Positions 9,442 to 16,815 of a stretch of DNA of 64,000 bases are shown one piece after another. The stretch's first letter is position 1, and each line of letters starts with the position of its first letter. The notes under the pieces are model-generated. The model was not told the origin of the DNA. It saw only the letters and a list, made by a program, of their open reading frames with translations, and ran no database searches. The position numbers and the translations under genes were made by a program. The DNA is from Escherichia marmotae (GTDB lineage Bacteria; Pseudomonadota; Gammaproteobacteria; Enterobacterales; Enterobacteriaceae), in contig NZ_CP025979.1 of assembly GCF_002900365.1 (NCBI RefSeq), forward strand, positions 930,001-994,000, written 5' to 3'.

Positions 9442-10041
9442 TCAGAACTTATAACCGACACCCACGATGAAACCGTCAGTGCGCCAGTCGCCACTGCCGG
9501 AGCCTTCATAAGCAATATCAATGGCCACGGATTCGGTCGGGTTAAACTGCACGCCAGCTCCCCACGCCAGAGACGTGTTGCTGTGGCGACCGTCATCACT
9601 TCCGGTCAGCACATCGTGCGTTTTCCCCTTGTTGCCAGTTACGCGGAGATAATCCCCGGAGAAAGTCGACACACGGCTGTAAGCCATACCCGCCATCGCA
9701 TACGCGCTGAACCATTCATTCACGCGCACAGACGGCCCCGCCATCACGCTGAACCAGCGGTTACGCACTGAATCTTCATGCCAGCGGGTATCGCTGTAAC
9801 GGGTAAGCTGGCGATTCTTGTCTCCTGCATAGCTGAATGACGTCACTAGCCCCAGTGTGTCCGTAAACTCATAACGGTATTTCACGTTAATCCCGTTAAG
9901 ATCATCGCTGCCGGGAACGTTCGTCAAGGCATGAAGATACCCCGTGCTCAGCGTGGACTGATGTTCAGATGCCCATGCAGGCGCACCGGATACGGCCAGA
10001 CAAATGGCTGCGGACAAAATGGCGGCATAAAGTTTACGCAT
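9442..10041 (-). CDS. lom: Lom, phage-encoded outer-membrane protein (Ail/OmpX-like)
   Basis: 199 residues from ATG 10041, preceded by GAGGTAATT. A signal peptide (MRKLYAAILSAAICLAVSGA, cleavage near APAWA-S) is followed by an eight-stranded barrel with alternating aromatic residues that ends in the outer-membrane consensus YKF. Lambda Lom is expressed from the prophage and associated with host-cell adhesion. The reading frame continues upstream into the IS4 up to 10299, but that extension is an accident of the insertion. Its tail-gene neighbour J, expected immediately upstream, is missing: the IS4 lies 46 bases before the start, so its natural promoter may be gone. Confidence 0.9.
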   Translation of the reverse strand: MRKLYAAILSAAICLAVSGAPAWASEHQSTLSTGYLHALTNVPGSDDLNGINVKYRYEFTDTLGLVTSFSYAGDKNRQLTRYSDTRWHEDSVRNRWFSVMAGPSVRVNEWFSAYAMAGMAYSRVSTFSGDYLRVTGNKGKTHDVLTGSDDGRHSNTSLAWGAGVQFNPTESVAIDIAYEGSGSGDWRTDGFIVGVGYKF

Positions 10042-10087
10042 AATTACCTCTCGCTTTTCTGCAATAAAAAAGGCACCATTTCTGGTG

Positions 10088-11474
10088 TAATGCCAGTCAG
10101 TTAAGCAACTGACTGGCTCTTTTTCGGGGCTGTGGGGTATTTCCAGGGCCTCTCCTTTACCACTCTCGGGAAGGCTCTTTCCCTTCTTGTCGGTAATTTC
10201 ACAAGTTGTCCCATACTTGCAAGATCGCGCATCAGCTCCGGTATACGTCCCGGTGAAGCGCCCTGCAATGTCATCAGCATTCTCATCACCATTCCGCATG
10301 ATTCTGAGAAACTCAGTTGATTCGGCCAGTAACCTTTCAGATGTTCTGCCATTTTAATCATCTGATATCTCACCAGATTATAAGCCAGTAAGACACCCCA
10401 CAGCTCTTGCTCCACAAGCTCCGGCTTTTTACTTCTCAGCGTCAGCCTGCTCAGTTGCATCGTCTGTTTTATCTCCCTGTATCCCAGTTCGATTTCCCAG
10501 CGATGACTGTACAGATCCGCCATTTCTCCTCCGGGGAAGCGCATGGCGTCCGTCATCGACGTCAGCAGATGGCAGACTTTTCCTTTGCGCGTCACGGTCA
10601 GCAGGCGGGCTGTCACCTCATTTCCCAGCCCCGGCCACTTTTTTCGTGCCTGCGGGCTGGTTTTCAGCTTCACCAGATGATCGCCTTTACCCAGTTTTCT
10701 GATCTCTTCATATTGCGCTCCCTTTCTGAGAGGGATCATCCAGTGGCGGTGTTCTCCCGCCTGGCTCCAGGCATTTAACAGTCCCAGTGAGTAATAACCT
10801 TTATCCATTAACGTCAGGGTGTTATCGCCGGTTTGTTCTATAAGTTGCTCAGCAAGCTCATTTTCGCTGTTCTTCATCGTGCCGAAGGCTGCAGCCGTCA
10901 GCAGATGGCTGGTCAGTTCCATCTGGCAGACCATTTTGACCTGCGGGTAGAGCGCCGGGTTCCCGGCATGTGTCTGGCGGGGGAAGGCTGCATCGTTCTC
11001 TGGTGTATCCGGTGTGCGCCAGAACACACCATCGATGGCCAGCAGGGTCAGGCCGCACCAGTGCGGATGCGGCGTGGTGTTATGCCAGAGCTGCGCTGTT
11101 TTCGTGAACACGCGGCGGACAGCCTCACTTCCCAGACGCTGGCGGGCCTGAATAACGGCACTGGGGGCAACGAAGGGGCGATTGCCCGGTAGCATGATGT
11201 CCAGGCGATTCACAATCTGGTGAAGAGGTTCTTTACGCTCAAGCGCCATGCCAACAATACACCAGACCATCATTTCGAGGGGAAGACGGCGCTTGCGTAG
11301 CGTTACAGTACCTGATTCGGCAAGGCAACGAGAGATGAGTTCGGGGTCGAGGTAATCCCCCAGAGAAGTCAGTGGGTTACGCAGAGAATCGTAACGGGAT
11401 ACCAAATCAAGGGCCTGTCCAATGAGCATAAAAAAATCCGGAAACGAGTGAGCGTTTCCGGATTCTTACACAGC
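10088..11474 (-). mobile_element. IS4, right end intact, left end truncated
   Basis: The right terminus TAATGCCAGTCAGTTAAGCA begins at 10088. By comparison with the complete copy at 14646-16071 (1426 bp), this copy should run to 11513. Instead its sequence stops at about 11474 (CTTACACAG), about 39 bp short of the left terminal repeat, where the IS256-family element begins. It therefore lacks one inverted repeat and cannot move by itself, though its transposase gene is intact. No target duplication can be recognised because the left flank is lost. Confidence 0.93.
10101..11429 (-). CDS. IS4 transposase
   Basis: 442 residues, full length for IS4 (DDE_Tnp_1 domain). The family Y-(2)-R-(3)-E-(6)-K signature is visible as YRE-IK in GYREIKQTMQL near residue 330, and catalytic Asp residues occur at AIDGVFW and MDKGYYS. 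It is identical to the second copy except for a few residues (M-L versus M-H at position 2, TTPH versus ATPH). The gene can supply transposase for other IS4 copies in trans. Confidence 0.95.
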   Translation of the reverse strand: MLIGQALDLVSRYDSLRNPLTSLGDYLDPELISRCLAESGTVTLRKRRLPLEMMVWCIVGMALERKEPLHQIVNRLDIMLPGNRPFVAPSAVIQARQRLGSEAVRRVFTKTAQLWHNTTPHPHWCGLTLLAIDGVFWRTPDTPENDAAFPRQTHAGNPALYPQVKMVCQMELTSHLLTAAAFGTMKNSENELAEQLIEQTGDNTLTLMDKGYYSLGLLNAWSQAGEHRHWMIPLRKGAQYEEIRKLGKGDHLVKLKTSPQARKKWPGLGNEVTARLLTVTRKGKVCHLLTSMTDAMRFPGGEMADLYSHRWEIELGYREIKQTMQLSRLTLRSKKPELVEQELWGVLLAYNLVRYQMIKMAEHLKGYWPNQLSFSESCGMVMRMLMTLQGASPGRIPELMRDLASMGQLVKLPTRRERAFPRVVKERPWKYPTAPKKSQSVA

Positions 11475-12789
11475 GAGCCTGTACATAGATTTGTGTAATT
11501 GCCTGATTTTGATATGTTCAATCCAGCATCAAATGAAGGTTAATTTATGGACGAAAAACAGTTACAGGCTCTGGCTAACGAACTGGCCAAAAACCTCAAA
11601 ACCCCTGAAGACCTCAGTCAGTTTGATCGGCTGCTGAAAAAGCTCAGCGTTGAAGCCGCTCTCAATGCAGAGATGACACACCATCCTGGGTATGAGAAAA
11701 ATCAGTCCAGACCAGGAGCTAACTCCCGCAACGGTTTTTCCACAAAGACCGTTATCACAGGCGACGGTCCACTGGAACTGCGTACTCCGCGCGATCGTGA
11801 CGGTACCTTCGAACCACAACTGGTAAAGAAAAATCAGACCCGTATTACCGGGATGGATAACCAGATCCTCTCGTTGTATGCCAAAGGGATGACCACCCGT
11901 GAGATAGCTGCTGCGTTCAAAGAACTGTATGACGCAGATGTTTCACCGGCACTGATATCAAAGGTTACCGATGCCGTGATGGAGCAGGTTGTAGAATGGC
12001 AAAACCGACCACTGGATGCTGTTTACCCCATTGTTTATCTTGACTGTATCGTCCTGAAAGTTCGGCAGGACAGTCGCGTCATCAACAAATCGGTGTTCCT
12101 GGCACTGGGCATCAATATCGAAGGTCAGAAAGAACTGCTGGGTATGTGGCTGGCCGAAAATGAAGGGGCGAAGTTCTGGCTCAATGTGCTGACTGAACTG
12201 AAAAACCGCGGTCTGAACGATATCCTCATCGCCTGTGTGGATGGCCTGAAAGGCTTCCCGGATGCCATCAACACAGTATATCCGAAGGCCCGCATCCAGT
12301 TATGCATCGTGCATATGGTGCGCAACAGCCTGCGCTTCGTGTCATGGAAGGACTACAAAGCCGTCACTCGCGACCTGAAAGCGATTTATCAGGCTCCCAC
12401 GGAAGAGGCAGGCCAGCAGGCACTGGAAGCGTTCGCTGCGGCCTGGGACTGTCGCTATCCTCAGATAAGCCGAAGCTGGCAGGCTAACTGGCCGAATCTT
12501 GCCACGTTCTTCGCTTATCCAACGGACATCCGCAAAGTGATCTATACGACGAATGCCATCGAGTCGCTAAACAGCGTGATCCGCCATGCGCTCAAAAAGC
12601 GTAAAGTGTTCCCGACAGACGACTCGGTGAAAAAAGTGGTGTGGCTGGCAATCCAGTCTGCGTCCCAGAAATGGACGATGCCGTTGAAGGACTGGCGAAT
12701 GGCAATGAGCCGCTTTATTATCGAGTTCGGTGACCGCCTGGACGGTCACTTCTGAGAAAAGGCATTTACACAGAATCTTAAACAGGCTC
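11475..12789 (+). mobile_element. IS256-family insertion sequence (IS1414-like)
   Basis: Imperfect terminal inverted repeats: GAGCCTGTACATAGATTTGT at 11475, and the reverse complement of the right end reads GAGCCTGTTTAAGATTCTGT (ending at 12789). The length of about 1315 bp matches my memory of IS1414 (about 1316 bp). The flanking octamers TACACAGC (left) and TGGAATGT (right) do not match. The element therefore has no target duplication, meaning one flank has been replaced after insertion. Confidence 0.88.
11547..12755 (+). CDS. IS256-family transposase
   Basis: 402 residues with the Transposase_mut fold. The helix-turn-helix region contains GMTTREIAAAFKELY (about residues 112-126). Catalytic acidic residues lie in YLDCIVLKV (about D166), ACVDGLKGFPDAI (about D229) and TTNAIESLNSVIR (E near 340). 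The start has AAGGTTAATTT upstream. The gene is complete and probably active. The name IS1414 is suggested by sequence memory, not by a search. Confidence 0.93.
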   Translation: MDEKQLQALANELAKNLKTPEDLSQFDRLLKKLSVEAALNAEMTHHPGYEKNQSRPGANSRNGFSTKTVITGDGPLELRTPRDRDGTFEPQLVKKNQTRITGMDNQILSLYAKGMTTREIAAAFKELYDADVSPALISKVTDAVMEQVVEWQNRPLDAVYPIVYLDCIVLKVRQDSRVINKSVFLALGINIEGQKELLGMWLAENEGAKFWLNVLTELKNRGLNDILIACVDGLKGFPDAINTVYPKARIQLCIVHMVRNSLRFVSWKDYKAVTRDLKAIYQAPTEEAGQQALEAFAAAWDCRYPQISRSWQANWPNLATFFAYPTDIRKVIYTTNAIESLNSVIRHALKKRKVFPTDDSVKKVVWLAIQSASQKWTMPLKDWRMAMSRFIIEFGDRLDGHF

Positions 12790-12793
12790 TGGA

Positions 12794-13828
12794 ATGTCGA
12801 TTAGCCTGCCGTGGTTTGCCTTGATTAACATCGGTTTTTCATCGATGATTTTGCTGCGAAGCATTTTATTCAATGAGGATATGACTTCATGGTTTAATGA
12901 GGAAAACCTTGTACATACTATTGATATTTCATCATTTGGCATTCTGCTGATCAGTGGCCTTTTATTGGTCACCCCCCGCAAAAACGTACTGTATATTCAG
13001 CGGTTATTGTTCGTTCTAAGCCTGTTATGGTCATGGTGTTGCTTTTATTTTATTGCACACTGGACGCTACCTTTTGCTTATCCGCTATGTGTATTATTAA
13101 TGCTTAGCGCCATTGTTGCATTGTATTTTCATACTCCATCACTACTCGCATTTATCATTCCATTATGGTTTACCATTCCGTTAGCCAGTCTTATGCTCAA
13201 TCATCATTTAAATATTCATTTCGTTGTTATCTGGTGCCTTTTTTCTCTCGCTCTCTATGGTGGACGTTTTATTTTATTACGTTGGTTTGAAGAAGCATGG
13301 CAACAAAACAGATACAACAACCTGCTAATTAATCGCCTCGACGCATTGGCTCATCGCGATCCCTTAACGGGAGTGGCAAACCGACGGGCGCTGGATAGTA
13401 TTTTAGGTGATGCTGTAGAACAAGAGGCCTCATTTGCCCTAATTATTCTGGATGTCGATTTTTTTAAACGCTACAACGACACTTACGAACACCCGGCGGG
13501 CGATCGTTGTTTGATACAAGTTGCCGATGTACTGCAACGCGCAATTCGCCAGCCCGAAGATATGGTCGCTCGTTATGGTGGCGAAGAGTTTGCCATTATT
13601 CTTTTTAATACCTGCTTGCAGGAAGCCGAAAAGATAGCAGCCAGAATTAAGCAAGAACTTAAACTGGCAGCGATTGCCCATCAGGCATCTTCTGTAAGTG
13701 CGTTTGTTACGGTTAGCCAGGGGATCACCTGCTCTGCTCCCGCCAAAACGACTGAGCAAATAGTTGCAGATGCCGATGCTGCGCTGTACCGGGCGAAAGA
13801 AAGCGGGCGGAACCGGTGGGCTTTGTAA
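12794..13828 (+). CDS. Membrane-anchored diguanylate cyclase (GGDEF), not a K-12 gene I recognise
   Basis: 344 residues. Residues about 5-165 hold five or six membrane helices with short loops; an HRDPLTGVANRRALD motif (residues 187-201) starts the GGDEF domain, with DVDFFKRYND for metal/nucleotide binding and an intact GGEEF active site at 262-266. It should make c-di-GMP from two GTP at the inner membrane. The allosteric I-site is degenerate: QPED occupies the place of RxxD (253-256), with Arg one position too far upstream, so product inhibition may be lost. The frame is closed by TAA 12779-12781, and the ATG lies only 4 bases after the IS256 terminus with a weak ribosome binding site, so the original N-terminus or promoter may have been removed. 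No EAL domain or neighbouring partner. Confidence 0.85.
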   Translation: MSISLPWFALINIGFSSMILLRSILFNEDMTSWFNEENLVHTIDISSFGILLISGLLLVTPRKNVLYIQRLLFVLSLLWSWCCFYFIAHWTLPFAYPLCVLLMLSAIVALYFHTPSLLAFIIPLWFTIPLASLMLNHHLNIHFVVIWCLFSLALYGGRFILLRWFEEAWQQNRYNNLLINRLDALAHRDPLTGVANRRALDSILGDAVEQEASFALIILDVDFFKRYNDTYEHPAGDRCLIQVADVLQRAIRQPEDMVARYGGEEFAIILFNTCLQEAEKIAARIKQELKLAAIAHQASSVSAFVTVSQGITCSAPAKTTEQIVADADAALYRAKESGRNRWAL

Positions 13829-13848
13829 GCTTTGGGAGACAAGTCAGA

Positions 13849-14280
13849 TTACGCTCCCTTTTCCTCAAAGGCTTTATTAAGCCGCCCCTGATTTCCTTTT
13901 ACAGCGAATAAATAATCACCTCCCTGTTTTTGTATCTTCTCTGCAATATCTTTCTGGCACCCCATCGCATCAGTTGTGATAATTTTTCCTTTAATATCCA
14001 ACATGTTAAGAAGTTCAGGAATAGCTGTGATCTCATTGGATTTCTCATCCGTCTTGATCTGTCCGATGGCCAGACTGTGCATTGTTGAGAACGCACTAAT
14101 GACATGAATCGCTCCCTTGCGGCGACTCTTGTCATAAGAGTGCCGGAGCGTTTTTCCATCAATTGCGATGACGTCTTTATCATCTGAAGAATGGCAGTCA
14201 CGCATCCAGTTAATAAAGCACTCATGAAATTTTACAGGACTGATACAGGATACAACTCTGGCAATAGTATCGTGAACAGG
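13849..14280 (-). pseudogene. H-repeat (ISAs1-family) transposase, internal part of split gene
   Basis: Reading the minus strand from 14280 gives PVHDTIARVVSC, then the DDE region with AIDGKTLRHSYD and TTDAMGCQKDIAEKI, up to FEEK near 13858. After that the frame runs into foreign sequence (GA-stop). It continues directly from the N-terminal part at 18418-18629 once the IS66 element and one TGAACAGG copy are removed. The full protein (about 378 residues in K-12 YdcC/YhhI) also loses its last about 190 residues at the junction with the diguanylate-cyclase segment. H-repeats normally accompany Rhs elements, so this marks an old rhs locus. Confidence 0.9.
14273..14280. repeat. IS66 copy 1 target-site duplication, left (TGAACAGG)
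   Basis: The octamer TGAACAGG precedes the left terminus GTAACCGGCTC of the IS66 element. It recurs exactly at 18418-18425 behind the right terminus, inside the H-repeat reading frame. Eight bases is the normal duplication length of the IS66 family. Confidence 0.97.
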
Positions 14281-14633
14281 GTAACCGGCTCATTTAAACC
14301 GTCTGGTCTGTTTCCTCCGGCTCTACAAAAATAATGTCCATCATTTTTAATGGACACTATCGTATGAAACACCGGACCTGGATCACTGAAGCTTTACGTC
14401 TTCACTTTGAAGAACATTTACCCCGGGTTGTGGCCGGGCGTCGCCTGGGTGTACCAAAATCAACAGTTTGTAGTATGTTCGTGCGCTTTCGGAGAGCTGG
14501 CCTTTCGTGGCCTTTGCCCGCAGGCATGTCGGAGCAGGAACTTGATGCCTGCCTTTACGGACAATTTTCCACGGTACCAGTCGTACGTCCTGAAAGCACC
14601 GTTATATCCGAAGCCCCCGTGGTAAAAAAACGT

Positions 14634-14645
14634 CCCCGGCGGCCC
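14634..14645. repeat. IS4 copy 2 target-site duplication, left (CCCCGGCGGCCC)
   Basis: Twelve bases directly before the IS4 left terminus; the right-hand copy at 16072-16083 reads CCCCGGCGACCC. The uninterrupted target exists in IS66 copy 2 as CCCCGGCGGCCC, so the right copy carries a later G-to-A change. Confidence 0.93.
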
Positions 14646-16071
14646 TAATGCCGATCAGTTAAGGATCAGTTGACCGATCCAGTGGCTGTGTAAGAATCCG
14701 GAAACGCTCACTCGTTTCCGGATTTTTTTATGCACATTGGACAGGCCCTTGATCTGGTATCCCGTTACGATTCTCTGCGTAACCCACTGACTTCTCTGGG
14801 GGATTACCTCGACCCCGAACTCATCTCTCGTTGCCTTGCCGAATCAGGTACTGTAACGCTACGCAAGCGCCGTCTTCCCCTCGAAATGATGGTCTGGTGT
14901 ATTGTTGGCATGGCGCTTGAGCGTAAAGAACCTCTTCACCAGATTGTGAATCGCCTGGACATCATGCTACCGGGCAATCGCCCCTTCGTTGCCCCCAGTG
15001 CCGTTATTCAGGCCCGCCAGCGCCTGGGAAGTGAGGCTGTCCGCCGCGTGTTCACGAAAACAGCGCAGCTCTGGCATAACGCCACGCCGCATCCGCACTG
15101 GTGCGGCCTGACCCTGCTGGCCATCGATGGTGTGTTCTGGCGCACACCGGATACACCAGAGAACGATGCAGCCTTCCCCCGCCAGACACATGCCGGGAAC
15201 CCGGCGCTCTACCCGCAGGTCAAAATGGTCTGCCAGATGGAACTGACCAGCCATCTGCTGACGGCTGCAGCCTTCGGCACGATGAAGAACAGCGAAAATG
15301 AGCTTGCTGAGCAACTTATAGAACAAACCGGCGATAACACCCTGACGTTAATGGATAAAGGTTATTACTCACTGGGACTGTTAAATGCCTGGAGCCAGGC
15401 GGGAGAACACCGCCACTGGATGATCCCTCTCAGAAAGGGAGCGCAATATGAAGAGATCAGAAAACTGGGTAAAGGCGATCATCTGGTGAAGCTGAAAACC
15501 AGCCCGCAGGCACGAAAAAAGTGGCCGGGGCTGGGAAATGAGGTGACAGCCCGCCTGCTGACCGTGACGCGCAAAGGAAAAGTCTGCCATCTGCTGACGT
15601 CGATGACGGACGCCATGCGCTTCCCCGGAGGAGAAATGGCGGATCTGTACAGTCATCGCTGGGAAATCGAACTGGGATACAGGGAGATAAAACAGACGAT
15701 GCAACTGAGCAGGCTGACGCTGAGAAGTAAAAAGCCGGAGCTTGTGGAGCAAGAGCTGTGGGGTGTCTTACTGGCTTATAATCTGGTGAGATATCAGATG
15801 ATTAAAATGGCAGAACATCTGAAAGGTTACTGGCCGAATCAACTGAGTTTCTCAGAATCATGCGGAATGGTGATGAGAATGCTGATGACATTGCAGGGCG
15901 CTTCACCGGGACGTATACCGGAGCTGATGCGCGATCTTGCAAGTATGGGACAACTTGTGAAATTACCGACAAGAAGGGAAAGGGCCTTCCCGAGAGTGGT
16001 AAAGGAGAGGCCCTGGAAATACCCCACAGCCCCGAAAAAGAGCCAGTCAGTTGCTTAACTGACTGGCATTA
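14646..16071 (+). mobile_element. IS4, complete copy inside IS66
   Basis: Exactly 1426 bp from TAATGCCGATCAGTTAAGGA to the right end ACTGACTGGCATTA, the canonical IS4 size, flanked by a 12-bp duplication with one mismatch. It is inverted relative to the truncated IS4 at 10088-11474. Confidence 0.97.
14730..16058 (+). CDS. IS4 transposase (copy 2)
   Basis: 442 residues, intact, nearly identical to the product at 10101-11429, with the same DDE residues and the YREIK signature. Both terminal repeats of this element are present, so it should be mobile. Confidence 0.95.
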   Translation: MHIGQALDLVSRYDSLRNPLTSLGDYLDPELISRCLAESGTVTLRKRRLPLEMMVWCIVGMALERKEPLHQIVNRLDIMLPGNRPFVAPSAVIQARQRLGSEAVRRVFTKTAQLWHNATPHPHWCGLTLLAIDGVFWRTPDTPENDAAFPRQTHAGNPALYPQVKMVCQMELTSHLLTAAAFGTMKNSENELAEQLIEQTGDNTLTLMDKGYYSLGLLNAWSQAGEHRHWMIPLRKGAQYEEIRKLGKGDHLVKLKTSPQARKKWPGLGNEVTARLLTVTRKGKVCHLLTSMTDAMRFPGGEMADLYSHRWEIELGYREIKQTMQLSRLTLRSKKPELVEQELWGVLLAYNLVRYQMIKMAEHLKGYWPNQLSFSESCGMVMRMLMTLQGASPGRIPELMRDLASMGQLVKLPTRRERAFPRVVKERPWKYPTAPKKSQSVA

Positions 16072-16083
16072 CCCCGGCGACCC
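16072..16083. repeat. IS4 copy 2 target-site duplication, right (CCCCGGCGACCC)
   Basis: Partner of 14634-14645 with one G-to-A difference; after it the IS66 tnpA sequence continues in its original order (AACTTCCCTTATGAG). Confidence 0.93.
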
Positions 16084-16448
16084 AACTTCCCTTATGAGTT
16101 TAAAATCGCCTTAGTGGAGCAGTCACTGCAGCCCGGAGCCTGTGTGGCGCAGATCGCCCGGGAAAACGGAATCAACGATAACCTGCTCTTCAACTGGCGC
16201 CATCAATACCGGAAAGGTGGCCTGCTGCCTTCCGGAAAAAATATGCCGGCACTGCTTCCCGTGACGTTAACGCCGGAGCCGGATAATAAAATCCCGGCCC
16301 CCGCACAGGAACCAGAGCAGATAAATACACCGTCCGACAGTCTGTGTTGTGAGCTGGTTCTGCCGGCCGGAACTCTCAGGCTTAAAGGTAAACTGACGCC
16401 GGCGTTATTACAGACACTTATCCGCGAAATAAAAGGGAGCAGCCACTG

Positions 16449-16796
16449 ATGATATCTCTCCCTGCCGGTTCGCGTATCTGGCTGGTTGCCGGTATCACCG
16501 ACATGCGGAATGGCTTCAACGGCCTGGCATCAAAAGTTCAGAACGTCCTGAAGGATGACCCGTTCTCCGGACACCTGTTCATCTTCCGCGGACGCCGGGG
16601 TGACCAGATAAAAGTGTTGTGGGCTGACAGTGACGGACTGTGCCTCTTCACCAAACGCCTGGAGCGGGGCCGCTTCGTCTGGCCAGTCACCCGTGACGGC
16701 AAGGTGCACCTTACTCCGGCTCAGTTATCCATGCTTCCTGAAGGTATCAACTGGAAGCACCCGAAACGAACGGAACGCGCTGGAATCCGCATATAA
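16449..16796 (+). CDS. IS66 TnpB (OrfB, IS66 Orf2-like)
   Basis: 115 residues, the standard TnpB length, starting MISLPAGSRIWLVAGITDMR and containing GHLFIFRGRRGDQIKVLWAD, the conserved core of the family. Its ATG overlaps the tnpA stop (TGATG), indicating coupled translation. TnpB is required for IS66 transposition, but its biochemical role is not established. The protein is identical to that of copy 2. Confidence 0.95.
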   Translation: MISLPAGSRIWLVAGITDMRNGFNGLASKVQNVLKDDPFSGHLFIFRGRRGDQIKVLWADSDGLCLFTKRLERGRFVWPVTRDGKVHLTPAQLSMLPEGINWKHPKRTERAGIRI

Positions 16797-16815
16797 CCCG
16801 TTGTAAAGTGAGGAT

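Larger units (their letters stand above)
14364..16449 (+). pseudogene. IS66 TnpA, split by IS4
   Basis: The ATG at 14364 (MKHRTWITEALRLHFEEHLP) opens a frame that runs to the IS4 at 14646 and resumes after 16083 with NFPYEFKIALVEQSLQ. Joined across one copy of the 12-bp duplication it gives about 215 residues. The second half has the usual IS66 OrfA helix-turn-helix (QIARENGINDNLLFNWRHQY). The first half (VVAGRRLGVPKSTV, later GLSWPLPAGMSEQELDA) resembles the N-terminus of IS21/IS408-type transposases, a second DNA-binding unit not found in the shortest TnpA proteins. Non-functional here because of the IS4. Confidence 0.88.

Noticed and set aside
9442..10299. 285-codon ORF suggesting a longer Lom
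   Set aside because: The extra 86 codons are IS4 DNA read in an unused frame; the signal peptide and ribosome binding site place the start at 10041.
10833..11192. 119-codon ORF opposite the IS4 transposase (also at 14967-15326)
   Set aside because: It recurs in both IS4 copies only because the transposase is conserved; no protein-like features.
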